In this document: in pieces, positions 27,297 to 36,222 of the stretch
How positions within the stretch are numbered: the first letter of the stretch is position 1
Layout: each line of letters starts with the position of its first letter
DNA from: Chryseobacterium sp. FH2
GTDB taxonomy: Bacteria; Bacteroidota; Bacteroidia; Flavobacteriales; Weeksellaceae
Length of the DNA: 64,000 nt
Reading direction: 5' to 3'
NCBI RefSeq assembly: GCF_001045455.1
Contig: NZ_LFNE01000006.1
Coordinates: forward strand, 124,001-188,000
The notes under the pieces: model-generated
What the model saw: the letters and a program-made list of their open reading frames with translations, nothing else
Database searches by the model: none
Told to the model about the DNA's origin: nothing
Program-made: the position numbers and the translations under genes

Positions 27297-27965
27297 ATGA
27301 AAAAATTTTTATTAGCCTCGGCTATAGCCTTTTCTACTTTATCATTCGCACAAATTGATTTTAGTAGTACAAGATTTGGGGTTACAGCAGGAGGTAACTA
27401 TTCCAGAGTGAAAAATGCACACAATCCTTCGGGACCAAGATTTACTTTTCAGGCAGGTGCCTTGGCCTTAATTCCAATGGGAAAAGAAAATCAATTTTTC
27501 CTTCAGCCTGAGGTTTTATATTATGGCGCTGGAGAAACAGGAAAGGATAAAGATGCTAAAGGAATTGATGGTTATAATGCAGTTTATGCCAATGATTATT
27601 TAAGTGTTCCTATTTATTTCAAAGGATATTTTTCTGAAGCAGAATCAGAATTCTTTGGATTAGTAGGTCCCAGATTCAATTTCTTATTGAGCCAAAATGT
27701 AAAAAATGCTCCTTTAAAAAGAGCTTATTATGATCCTGATTTAGTAGATCCTGCTAATCCGGGAGTGAATGGTAAAGCAAAAAGTTTTAACTGGGGAATA
27801 GGTTTAGGTATAGGATATAGCTACAAAAGACAGCTTGAGCTTGCTTTAAAATATGATTTAGGAATTTCAGATACATATCCTGGTCTTAAAAGAGAACCAA
27901 ACGGGTCTGACAAGAATAAATCTGAGCAGGTCATCAGTTTAGGCCTTTCTTATATCTTTCAATAA
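27297..27965 (+). CDS. Outer-membrane beta-barrel (porin-family/PorT-like) protein
   Basis: A 222-residue protein with a signal peptide (MKKFLLASAIAFSTLSFAQ). It opens with TRFGVTAGGNYSRV, alternates short amphipathic strands, and ends in SLGLSYIFQ with a terminal aromatic-rich strand, as in the outer-membrane barrel family. An eight-stranded barrel fits the length. No ligand can be predicted. It lies 15 bp after sucD and is followed by a strong bidirectional terminator. Confidence 0.8.
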   Translation: MKKFLLASAIAFSTLSFAQIDFSSTRFGVTAGGNYSRVKNAHNPSGPRFTFQAGALALIPMGKENQFFLQPEVLYYGAGETGKDKDAKGIDGYNAVYANDYLSVPIYFKGYFSEAESEFFGLVGPRFNFLLSQNVKNAPLKRAYYDPDLVDPANPGVNGKAKSFNWGIGLGIGYSYKRQLELALKYDLGISDTYPGLKREPNGSDKNKSEQVISLGLSYIFQ

Positions 27966-27986
27966 AGATTTTATTCATTTAAGAAC

Positions 27987-28030
27987 AAAAAAATTCCCGG
28001 GGATAATTTTCCCGGGAATTTTTTTATTTT
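27987..28030. terminator. Bidirectional terminator between barrel gene and ABC permease
   Basis: Arms at 27987-28001 and 28011-28025 pair perfectly over 15 bp with a CCCGGG core and A/T tails on both sides, between convergent genes. Confidence 0.95.
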
Positions 28031-28044
28031 ATAGTTGGTTTTAT

Positions 28045-29355
28045 TTAACCCCTGATCCATTTCCAAAGCTCTTTTACGGTGGCTTTGTTTCCATACATTA
28101 AAATTCCTACACGGTATATTTTTCCGGCTACAAATATCATAAAAGCGGTTGTTCCTAATAGTAGCAAAATCGACAGGACAAGCTGCCAAATAGGGACTCC
28201 GAAAGGAATTCTCGCAATCATTGCAACGGGAGATGTGAAAGGAATCATCGACAGCCAGAAACCAAGCGGGCCATCGGGGTTATTCATTAATGAAAAACTT
28301 CCGTACATTCCTAACATTAACGGCAAAATAGCAAATAAAGTGAATTGCTGTGTTTCTGTTTCATTGTCAACTGCAGAACCAATAGCTGCATAAATCGAAC
28401 TGTAAAAAATATATCCCAAAAGGAAATAGATAATAAATACACAAATAATCAACGGAAAATTAAGCTCTAATAAACTATGGGAAACCTGAGTGGCAATCTG
28501 GGCAATATCTAGTTTATTCATTATTTCTTCATTTCCACCGGGAATATTTTTTTGGATTGATGAAAATCCTGTGTTTAAAACTAAAGCTCCGATTACAGAC
28601 ATTGCTATCCAGATGATAAACTGAGTCAAAGCGACCATCGTTACCCCCAGAATTTTTCCCATCATGAGCTCAAAAGGCTTTACGGAAGATATAATAATCT
28701 CAACAACACGGTTGTTTTTTTCCTCTAAGACACTTCGCATTACCCTTACGCCATAAATAATGATAAACATGAAAGTTACATACATTAAAACCATACTTAG
28801 GCCTGTTTTTACACCAAAAGTGAGGTCTGAATCTTCTTTATTATTTTCGGAAACATTAATTGTCTTTAAAGCAAAACCTTTGTCAAGATTGATCAATTGA
28901 GTTTCAGCAATGCCTAATTGTTTGATCTTTTCTTTTTTAACAACGTTTGTAATGTCGGAAACAATTCTTTGTTTTGTATCAAAACCAATTTTAGAATTGA
29001 TAATTAATCTTGTATTATTTTCTAAATCATCAAAATTTTGGCTCTTCAATTCAGGTAAAATCAAAATACCATTTAAAGATTCGTTTCCTTTTAAATTATT
29101 GATTTTAGACTTCTCGTCAGCATTGTCAACAAAAACATAATTTAGTTTGTCGTCAGATTTTAGTTGATTTTTAAACAAGCCGCTTTTATCTACCACTTCA
29201 ATGATATTGTGAGATTCATTAGCTTTAAACATTAAACCCACTACCGCTCCGAAAGCAATAATCATTAAAGGTGCCAATAATGTCAATATAATGAAGGATT
29301 TTTTCTTAACCTGTGTAAGAAATTCTCTTTTTGTAATTAAAAAAATATTATTCAT
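28045..29355 (-). CDS. ABC-2 type transporter permease (NatB-like)
   Basis: A 436-residue membrane protein of the ABC-2/NatB type. One N-terminal membrane helix (about 20-45, SFIILTLLAPLMIIAFGAVV) is followed by a large extracytoplasmic domain (about 50-175) and then about five to six helices (about 180-420). MRSVLEEKNNRVVEIIISSV (about 210-229) is the hallmark cytoplasmic coupling helix of NatB-type exporters. It overlaps no neighbour but lies 2 bp after the ATPase gene, so they form one exporter. Relatives move sodium, antibiotics or lipids; the substrate is unknown. Confidence 0.9.
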   Translation of the reverse strand: MNNIFLITKREFLTQVKKKSFIILTLLAPLMIIAFGAVVGLMFKANESHNIIEVVDKSGLFKNQLKSDDKLNYVFVDNADEKSKINNLKGNESLNGILILPELKSQNFDDLENNTRLIINSKIGFDTKQRIVSDITNVVKKEKIKQLGIAETQLINLDKGFALKTINVSENNKEDSDLTFGVKTGLSMVLMYVTFMFIIIYGVRVMRSVLEEKNNRVVEIIISSVKPFELMMGKILGVTMVALTQFIIWIAMSVIGALVLNTGFSSIQKNIPGGNEEIMNKLDIAQIATQVSHSLLELNFPLIICVFIIYFLLGYIFYSSIYAAIGSAVDNETETQQFTLFAILPLMLGMYGSFSLMNNPDGPLGFWLSMIPFTSPVAMIARIPFGVPIWQLVLSILLLLGTTAFMIFVAGKIYRVGILMYGNKATVKELWKWIRG

Positions 29356-29357
29356 GA

Positions 29358-30269
29358 TTAAGAGTGATTGCTTACAGCGTTAATAAATACTTCGTTCATA
29401 CTCGGAATTCTTTCATCGAATGATCGTACTTTTCCTACGTTTACCAAATCTACCAGGATATTATTTTGGTCGGTTTCATTTTTCAGATCAAATGAAGTCA
29501 GATTATTGTCATTTGAAAAATTGAAAATTTCATATTTATTTTTAAAACTTTCAAACCGATCGGTATTTATATCGGTAAGAGTAATTCCAAAAATATTTTT
29601 CTTGAATTTTTCTCTTACATCGAAAACTCTTCCGTCAAGAACCTTTTTAGAATTATTAATCAAAGCCACATAATCACACATCTCTTCAACGCTTTCCATT
29701 CTGTGAGTAGAAAGAATAATAGTAGTCCCATTATTTTTAAGGTCAATGATTTGATCTTTGATAAGGTTAGCATTTACAGGATCAAAACCTGAAAATGGTT
29801 CATCCAATATTAAAAGATGAGGTCTGTGTAGAACCGTTACCACAAACTGAATTTTCTGAGCCATCCCTTTGGATAATTCGGAAAGCTTTTTTTTCCACCA
29901 TTGATCGATATTCAGTTTTTCAAACCATTTCTTGGCTTCATTCAGAGCATCATTTTTGCTCATCCCTTTCAGTTCCCCAAAATAAAGAAGTTGATCGCCT
30001 ACAGTCATGTTTTTATACAATCCTCTTTCTTCCGGCATATAGCCAATGTCTTTAATATGATTTGGGTTGAGCTTTTCTCCGTTGATAAGCACATTTCCTG
30101 AGTCAGCCTGTGTGATTTGATTGATGATACGGATAAAAGAAGTTTTCCCTGCTCCGTTAGGGCCTAAAAGACCATAAATGCTGCCTTTTGGTACATGGAT
30201 GCTGAAGTCATCCAAAGCTACTTTTTTTCCGGCATTATAGGTCTTCCTGATATGTTCAGCTTTTAGCAT
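29358..30269 (-). CDS. ABC transporter ATP-binding protein (NatA-like)
   Basis: A 303-residue ATPase partner of the downstream permease. GLLGPNGAGKTSFIRI (Walker A, about 33-48), YMPEERGLYKNMTVGDQL (Q-loop region with Glu in place of Gln), LSKGMAQKIQFV (signature with Lys in LSKGM, usual for this group), LLILDEPFSGFDPVN (Walker B and D-loop) and STHRMES (switch His). The C-terminal ~80 residues form an extra regulatory domain common to NatA-type exporters. Confidence 0.92.
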   Translation of the reverse strand: MLKAEHIRKTYNAGKKVALDDFSIHVPKGSIYGLLGPNGAGKTSFIRIINQITQADSGNVLINGEKLNPNHIKDIGYMPEERGLYKNMTVGDQLLYFGELKGMSKNDALNEAKKWFEKLNIDQWWKKKLSELSKGMAQKIQFVVTVLHRPHLLILDEPFSGFDPVNANLIKDQIIDLKNNGTTIILSTHRMESVEEMCDYVALINNSKKVLDGRVFDVREKFKKNIFGITLTDINTDRFESFKNKYEIFNFSNDNNLTSFDLKNETDQNNILVDLVNVGKVRSFDERIPSMNEVFINAVSNHS

Positions 30270-30340
30270 TAAAATGTTTTTTTACTATTAGTACAAAATA
30301 TTCCGAAAGTTACGGAATAATTGAAACAGATCTTACTAAA

Positions 30341-30369
30341 AGAAAAAATCCTGATGATTATCAGGATTT
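30341..30369 (-). terminator. Terminator of the sorting-domain protein gene
   Basis: AAATCCTGAT (30346-30355), loop GATT, ATCAGGATTT (30360-30369), with a T-rich run on the minus strand, 5 bp beyond the stop codon. Confidence 0.85.
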
Positions 30370-30373
30370 AATT

Positions 30374-30724
30374 TTATTGTTTTACGATTTGAGTAACCTT
30401 CATCGTGTTGTCACTTAAAATGTATCGAATCAAATATTTTCCGGGTTTTAATTTTTCAATATTTACTTCCCCTGAGTTCATATTTACCGAATAGTTGGCA
30501 ACCTGAGTACCCAAAATAGAATAAAAAGTTACACTCTTAATCTTCAGCGAAGTATCCTTAGCCTTAAAGATAAGAAAGTCCTTCGCAGGATTCGGATAAG
30601 CCACAAGAACACCATCGTCAGACTTCTGGGAGAAGGCTCCGGGTTCTTTTATCTGCGCCTTTAAATTGTTGGAAAAACCAACAAAAGTGCCCAAAAATAT
30701 AAATAAAAGTAAAAGTTTTTTCAT
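30374..30724 (-). CDS. Very short T9SS type A sorting-domain protein
   Basis: A 116-residue protein made of a signal peptide (MKKLLLLFIFLGTFVGFSNN to KAQ, about 1-24), a 14-residue linker, and a complete T9SS type A C-terminal domain: VAYPNPAKDFLIFKAKD (about 41-57), SVTFYSILGTQV, and LKPGKYLIRYILSDNTMKVT ending in QIVKQ. There is no room for a cargo domain. The frame extends upstream to 30964, but that part is unlike any signal and overlaps hemB, so the ATG at 30724 is the start. A dedicated promoter lies at 30754-30784. It may be a free sorting domain, a decoy or a regulator, or the remnant of a larger cargo gene. Confidence 0.82.
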   Translation of the reverse strand: MKKLLLLFIFLGTFVGFSNNLKAQIKEPGAFSQKSDDGVLVAYPNPAKDFLIFKAKDTSLKIKSVTFYSILGTQVANYSVNMNSGEVNIEKLKPGKYLIRYILSDNTMKVTQIVKQ

Positions 30725-30753
30725 CAAATTATAATTTCTCGAATATATTAAAA

Positions 30754-30784
30754 CAAATGTATATAATTCTATAATTCCACGCAA
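30754..30784 (-). promoter_or_regulatory. Promoter of the short sorting-domain gene
   Basis: On the minus strand TTG (30782-30784), a 20-bp spacer and TACATTTG (30754-30761) match the Bacteroidetes consensus, 29 bp before the ATG. It is divergent from hemB. Confidence 0.6.
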
Positions 30785-30806
30785 TAGTTTTTTGTAGAAC
30801 TTGTAG

Positions 30807-31832
<1,026 letters not shown>

Positions 31833-31844
31833 TTTTTAGTTTAG

Positions 31845-31911
31845 GTTATGAATTATGAGTTGTTTTAAAAATGTGAATCCTTTGTGGCATTTTAAACTCA
31901 TAATTCATAAC
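31845..31911. repeat. 17-bp perfect inverted repeat between convergent genes
   Basis: Arms at 31845-31861 and 31895-31911 match perfectly; inside them a second, gapped pairing of TTTTAAAA-like sequence continues the stem. It may act as a terminator for hemB and the convergent gene, or be a small repeat element; the AT-rich arm (GTTATGAATTATGAG) looks like sequence often repeated in related genomes. Confidence 0.65.
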
Positions 31912-31919
31912 TTATAATT

Positions 31920-32648
31920 TTAAGAAATATCAAAATCTTTTCCTTTTGTAAACTTTGCAGCAAAAGGTGACTGATTTCCTGAATATTTCAATATAAAATT
32001 CTTTTTCATATCAGTATCAATTTTTACGTCAACTTCTACATCTGCTGTTTGAAAGCTTACATCCAGCGCGGCACCAGATTCTTTTTCAAGATAAACTTCC
32101 ACGCTTTCCGCATAGAATAATGAAGTGCTTAAAAAATTGAACTTTACATTTTTTCTGTACGTTTTAGATTTACTTTGCGTAAATTCTGAATAGTTTCTTA
32201 AAATTTCAATTCCTGGCGAGTCAATATTAGTAATCCTGGATTTTGTCACACCGTTTACTTTTACCGAAAAATCTTTTGCGCTTTTAATATTTCCGTTGAC
32301 TCCGATATTGAAAAGTGAAGGTAATGAAAGGCCATATTCAATCATGCTGTCTTTGGTAAATTCAAAATCAGGAATCAAAGCCGGATTTTTCGGAACATTG
32401 ATGAGTTGGTTTTTTATTTGGTTTAAATTTTCCCCCGAAAACAAAAAACCAATTAAATTATTCCCTGTAGTTCGCCAGTTTCTTCCATTCCATTCAAAAA
32501 TTTCACAAAGCAACGTATCAGTTGATGAATGAGGAAGAAGATCAATATCCTGCCATTTGAAAACTTCTTTTGCATAAGGTCGCCTGTTAACAATATTAAG
32601 ACCAAGGTCTAAAGCCATCAAGTCAGTCAATTCTTTATTTGTAGCCAT
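31920..32648 (-). CDS. Protein of unknown function, orphan, no signal peptide
   Basis: A 242-residue protein that I cannot place in a family. It has no signal peptide, lipobox or clear membrane segment. The N-terminal third mixes helix and strand (KELTDLMALDLGLNI, FEWNGRNWRTTGNNLIGFLF); the rest alternates short beta strands (IGVNGNIKSAKDFSVKVNG, ALDVSFQTADVEVDVKID) and ends KFTKGKDFDIS. The layout, a short helix, a twisted sheet region, then long strand pairs and an acidic end, loosely recalls gasdermin pore-forming domains, but I see no diagnostic motif and no neighbouring protease, so this is only an impression. Neighbours are hemB (convergent) and a TM2 protein. No other role is suggested by context. 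Confidence 0.6.
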   Translation of the reverse strand: MATNKELTDLMALDLGLNIVNRRPYAKEVFKWQDIDLLPHSSTDTLLCEIFEWNGRNWRTTGNNLIGFLFSGENLNQIKNQLINVPKNPALIPDFEFTKDSMIEYGLSLPSLFNIGVNGNIKSAKDFSVKVNGVTKSRITNIDSPGIEILRNYSEFTQSKSKTYRKNVKFNFLSTSLFYAESVEVYLEKESGAALDVSFQTADVEVDVKIDTDMKKNFILKYSGNQSPFAAKFTKGKDFDIS

Positions 32649-32725
32649 AATAATATGATTTGGTATGCTAAATTTATGGAAATAACAGCATAAGGCGACT
32701 ATATTTTTACACTTATGATAAAGTT

Positions 32726-33019
32726 TTAAAACCAGCCTTTTTTGTTGTTTACATATGTGTTATCAAAGACTCTGTCGTCCATGGTCAAATAAATTATTCC
32801 TTCAATAAACGGAATAATAGTTGCAATTCCGCAAGTCACAATATTTAATACAATTTGAATAACACCCTCCTTTGTATAACCTAAGTAGAATTTATTTAAA
32901 GCAAAGCATCCTACAAGAATTCCCAGTAAAGCAGCGGGAATCTTCTTTTCTGAACGATAAGGTATATTGCTGGGTAAATTTTTATTGTATTCCGGATTGG
33001 TGTAGCCGTAATTTTCCAT
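32726..33019 (-). CDS. TM2 domain-containing membrane protein
   Basis: A 97-residue protein with a charged N-terminal tail (about 1-26) and a TM2 domain: AALLGILVGCFALNKFYLGY (first helix and the conserved Asn/Lys-Phe-Tyr-Leu-Gly turn), then EGVIQIVLNIVTCGIATIIP (second helix) and FIEGIIYLT. TM2 proteins are found throughout bacteria with no agreed function. It is transcribed toward the unknown 242-aa gene with a 77-bp gap. Confidence 0.85.
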   Translation of the reverse strand: MENYGYTNPEYNKNLPSNIPYRSEKKIPAALLGILVGCFALNKFYLGYTKEGVIQIVLNIVTCGIATIIPFIEGIIYLTMDDRVFDNTYVNNKKGWF

Positions 33020-33186
33020 TTTTGGGTGTTTTAGATTAATAATAATGTTACTGAATATGTAGGTTAAAAAAGGGAGTTGTTACAAATAATTTAAAGGATA
33101 AATAAAAATATCTTGGTTCATTCAGCTTCAGCCAAAACATATCTAAAAATATCATAAAACTTTTATGTGCAATCCTTAATCTAAAA

Positions 33187-33213
33187 TTTGAATTCAAAAA
33201 AACTTTATCTTTG
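33187..33213 (+). promoter_or_regulatory. lptB promoter ending 5 bp before the start codon
   Basis: TATCTTTG (33206-33213) with TTTG at 33187-33190 (15-bp spacer). The ATG is at 33219, so the mRNA leader would be very short or absent. The preceding 200 bp hold no gene. Confidence 0.65.
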
Positions 33214-33218
33214 TCGCT

Positions 33219-34280
33219 ATGATTTTACGAGGAGAAAACTTAATCAAGGAATACGGTCCTAAAAAAGTTGTAAAAGGCGTTTCTGTACAGGTTCAGCAGG
33301 GAGAAATTGTTGGTTTGCTTGGTCCGAACGGAGCAGGAAAAACCACATCGTTTTATATGATTGTAGGTTTGGTTAAGCCCACTTCAGGAAAAATTTTCCT
33401 GGATAAGCAGGAAATCACCACCGATGCGATGTACCGAAGAGCACAAAAAGGTATCGGGTATCTGGCTCAGGAAGCTTCTGTTTTCAGAAAGCTTTCTGTG
33501 GAGGAAAATATTATGGGAGTTTTGCAGTTAACAAAACTTTCGAAACGTGAACAACAGATTAAATGTGATGAACTTATTGAAGAGTTTTCATTGCAGCACG
33601 TTCGTAAAAACCGTGGAGATCTTCTTTCAGGAGGAGAAAGACGTAGAACGGAAATTGCCCGCTGTTTGGCTACAAACCCGAATTTTATTCTTTTGGATGA
33701 GCCCTTTGCAGGAGTTGACCCAATTGCGGTAGAAGATATTCAGAAAATCATAAGAAGTTTGGTGGATAAGAATATCGGAATCTTGATTACCGATCACAAT
33801 GTTCAGCAGACTTTGGCGATTACCAATAAAACCTATATTATGTTTGAAGGGCGAATCTTGAAAGAAGGTCTTCCGGAAGACTTGGCAAATGATCCGCAGG
33901 TAAGGGAGGCATATTTAGGTGATAATTTTGTCTACCAGAGTATCTTAGACAAACCAAAAACGAAAACTTATGCTTACAATATTTGGGCAGGGAATTTTGA
34001 CTCAAAATCTCAATTACAGGGTTTTGTTGAAGAAAATTTTTCGCAGTATGATGATTTGAGGTTAATGTACAGCTTTGAAGATATCAGTTTTGCATCATTG
34101 GCAAACTCTGAAATAGAACATATTTTCAATGATGTAGTAGATAAAAATGCAAATAATTCTTTTGTATTCCAGAAAAAAGAAATTAATTCTCAATATTCTC
34201 TGGAGCAGGCAGAAGCAGAGTCAAAAGCTGCCAGTAAACCCGAGTTGCATTATTTAACAACCTATCATTACGAAGGATAA
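33219..34280 (+). CDS. lptB: LPS export ABC transporter ATPase LptB with extra C-terminal domain
   Basis: A 353-residue protein. Residues 1-242 are a full LptB ATPase that powers LPS transport from the inner membrane: GLLGPNGAGKTTSFYMI (Walker A, about 33-49), YLAQEASVFRKLSVEENI (Q-loop), LLSGGERRRTEIARCLA (signature), FILLDEPFAGVDP (Walker B) and TDHNVQQTL (switch His), ending in VREAYLGDNF where LptB normally stops. About 110 more residues follow without a Met or stop (NIWAGNFDSKSQLQGFVEEN, then YSFEDISFASL), resembling the Imm22 alpha/beta fold of polymorphic toxin immunity proteins; this is a visual match only. A mildly charged tail closes it. The ATPase call is firm, the extension is unexplained. 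Confidence 0.9.
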   Translation: MILRGENLIKEYGPKKVVKGVSVQVQQGEIVGLLGPNGAGKTTSFYMIVGLVKPTSGKIFLDKQEITTDAMYRRAQKGIGYLAQEASVFRKLSVEENIMGVLQLTKLSKREQQIKCDELIEEFSLQHVRKNRGDLLSGGERRRTEIARCLATNPNFILLDEPFAGVDPIAVEDIQKIIRSLVDKNIGILITDHNVQQTLAITNKTYIMFEGRILKEGLPEDLANDPQVREAYLGDNFVYQSILDKPKTKTYAYNIWAGNFDSKSQLQGFVEENFSQYDDLRLMYSFEDISFASLANSEIEHIFNDVVDKNANNSFVFQKKEINSQYSLEQAEAESKAASKPELHYLTTYHYEG

Positions 34281-34318
34281 AATTAAATTAAAGCAAAATA
34301 TTTGCTGAAAAATATAAT

Positions 34319-34356
34319 AAAACGTACCTTTTCTCTCAGAAACGGTACGTTTTTTA
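34319..34356 (+). terminator. Terminator after lptB
   Basis: Arms at 34319-34328 and 34344-34353 (AACGTACC core) with a T run. Confidence 0.85.
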
Positions 34357-34371
34357 GTTAAAATAATTCCT

Positions 34372-36180
34372 ATGGCAAAACCTTTCAACAGAACAGTCAC
34401 TTTATTTGGAATTTATAAACAGCTTGTTCCCTTTATAAGACCTTATCGTCTGATGATTTACGGGACTTTACTGCTTACTTTTTTGGGTGCCCTTGCAGCA
34501 CAGGTAAATCCTCTCGTATTAAAGTATACAGTAGATGAGGTTACCAAACTTACCCACCTTCCATATCCTATGTCTGAAGGAATACATATTTTGGTAATTA
34601 TTTCCGTTATTTTATTAGGAAAGGAATTACTGAATATTTTTATCAATTTCGGACAGAAGTTTTATGGAGAAAAGATTAGGATTAATGTAAGTTCTGTTTT
34701 GGCGCAATCAGCAATTGATAAGATTTTAATGTATAGAGTTGCTTATTTTAATGATGAAAATCACGAATCCGGAAAACTTCAAATCAGGATCGATCGTGGA
34801 ATTGAAAGTCTGACAAAATTGGTTCAGAACTTTTTCATCGATATGCTTCCTTTGTTTTCGAACGCTCTTATTGCTTTGATTATCATGTATATGCAGAACG
34901 TTTATGTCGGAATGGTTTCTACAATAATTGTCCCGATTTATTTTTACATAAGTGCATTGCAGGCAAAAAAATTAGGTGGGGTTCGTCGTCAACTGAGAAA
35001 TCAGCGGGAGCAGAAAACTTCGGGGCTTTTGAATTTGATTAACTCTATAATGGTAATTAAGAGCTTTGTCCGTGAAAAATTTGAAGGGAAAAAACAATAT
35101 GATTTGCAGATGCAGTTGATGGAAAGTCAGATGTTTACCAGAAAAACGAATTTTATTTATGATGGGTTAAAGACTTTTATTGAGCAGTTTGGCGTTGTTT
35201 TAATTATTCTTTTGACGGTTTATCTGGTTCTTGACCAGCAAATGACAATTGGTGCAATCATGCTTCATATTATGCTGTTCAATAATGTTTCTGCTCCCAT
35301 TCGTCAGCTTCACAGAATCTATGATGATATGAATGACGCTATGATTTATGCGGAAGGATATTTCGATATTTTAAATGCTGATAATGAAAAAGAGCCGAAC
35401 GGAACTTTCGTGGAAAAAGAAATCAAAGGAAATTTTGAATTGAAAAATGTTAATTTTTCATATCCAAATGGGACTCAGGCTTTGCATGATGTTTCTATGA
35501 AAATTGAAAATGGTAAGACTACGGCTCTGGTTGGGTTGAGTGGTGCCGGAAAATCAACAATAATTAATCTTTTATGTAAATTTTACCTTCCGGATTCTGG
35601 TGAAATCTTGTTAGACAATGTTAATTTAAATGATTTTGACAATACTTTTTTAAGAGACGATTTAGGTTTGGTTCTTCAAAAAAATCATATTTTTCAGGGA
35701 AGTATTGAAGATAACATCCGCTACGGAAATATGAATGCAAGCTTTGAAGAAATTCAGGAAGCGGCAAAAAAGGCATACTTACATGAGCAAATTTTAGATT
35801 TACCCGAAAAATATAAACATGATGCAACGCAGCTTTCTGGAGGTCAGCAACAACGGATTGCTATTGCAAGATTATTCTTAAAAGATCCACCAATTATTTT
35901 TCTGGATGAGCCAACAGCAAGTCTTGATGCAATTGCAACTGAACAAATTAAAAATTCTTTAGATGCAATAAAAGAAGGCAGAACCGTAATTATTATTTCC
36001 CATTCTTTGTCGCAGATTTTAGATTCAGATAAAATTTATGTGATGAAAAAAGGCAGAGTAGTGGAAAGCGGGACTCATGATGAGCTGGTTCAAACCAACG
36101 GAACATATCGTGAAATTTTTGATGCTTCCGCAAGAAGTCTGAATCTTGATAAATTGGTTAACACTTTTAAAGACAATTAA
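34372..36180 (+). CDS. ABC exporter, fused membrane and ATPase domains (MsbA-like)
   Basis: A 602-residue half-transporter. The membrane domain (about 20-320) has six helices; the ATPase domain follows (about 355-590): NVNFSYPNGTQALHDV (A-loop Tyr), ALVGLSGAGKSTIINLLCKF (Walker A), LVLQKNHIFQGSIEDNI (Q-loop), QLSGGQQQRIAIARLFLKDP (signature), IIFLDEPTASLDA (Walker B) and ISHSLSQI (switch His). It would act as a homodimer exporting lipids or drugs. It lies downstream of lptB but behind a terminator, so an MsbA role in LPS flipping is plausible and not proven. Confidence 0.9.
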   Translation: MAKPFNRTVTLFGIYKQLVPFIRPYRLMIYGTLLLTFLGALAAQVNPLVLKYTVDEVTKLTHLPYPMSEGIHILVIISVILLGKELLNIFINFGQKFYGEKIRINVSSVLAQSAIDKILMYRVAYFNDENHESGKLQIRIDRGIESLTKLVQNFFIDMLPLFSNALIALIIMYMQNVYVGMVSTIIVPIYFYISALQAKKLGGVRRQLRNQREQKTSGLLNLINSIMVIKSFVREKFEGKKQYDLQMQLMESQMFTRKTNFIYDGLKTFIEQFGVVLIILLTVYLVLDQQMTIGAIMLHIMLFNNVSAPIRQLHRIYDDMNDAMIYAEGYFDILNADNEKEPNGTFVEKEIKGNFELKNVNFSYPNGTQALHDVSMKIENGKTTALVGLSGAGKSTIINLLCKFYLPDSGEILLDNVNLNDFDNTFLRDDLGLVLQKNHIFQGSIEDNIRYGNMNASFEEIQEAAKKAYLHEQILDLPEKYKHDATQLSGGQQQRIAIARLFLKDPPIIFLDEPTASLDAIATEQIKNSLDAIKEGRTVIIISHSLSQILDSDKIYVMKKGRVVESGTHDELVQTNGTYREIFDASARSLNLDKLVNTFKDN

Positions 36181-36204
36181 TTTTTTAAAGAATTAAAAAA
36201 CAGC

Positions 36205-36212
36205 TAGATTTG
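36205..36212 (+). promoter_or_regulatory. -7 promoter element of the WYL regulator gene
   Basis: TAGATTTG fits TAnnTTTG and ends 10 bp before the ATG at 36223. Confidence 0.5.
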
Positions 36213-36222
36213 TCGAACTGAA

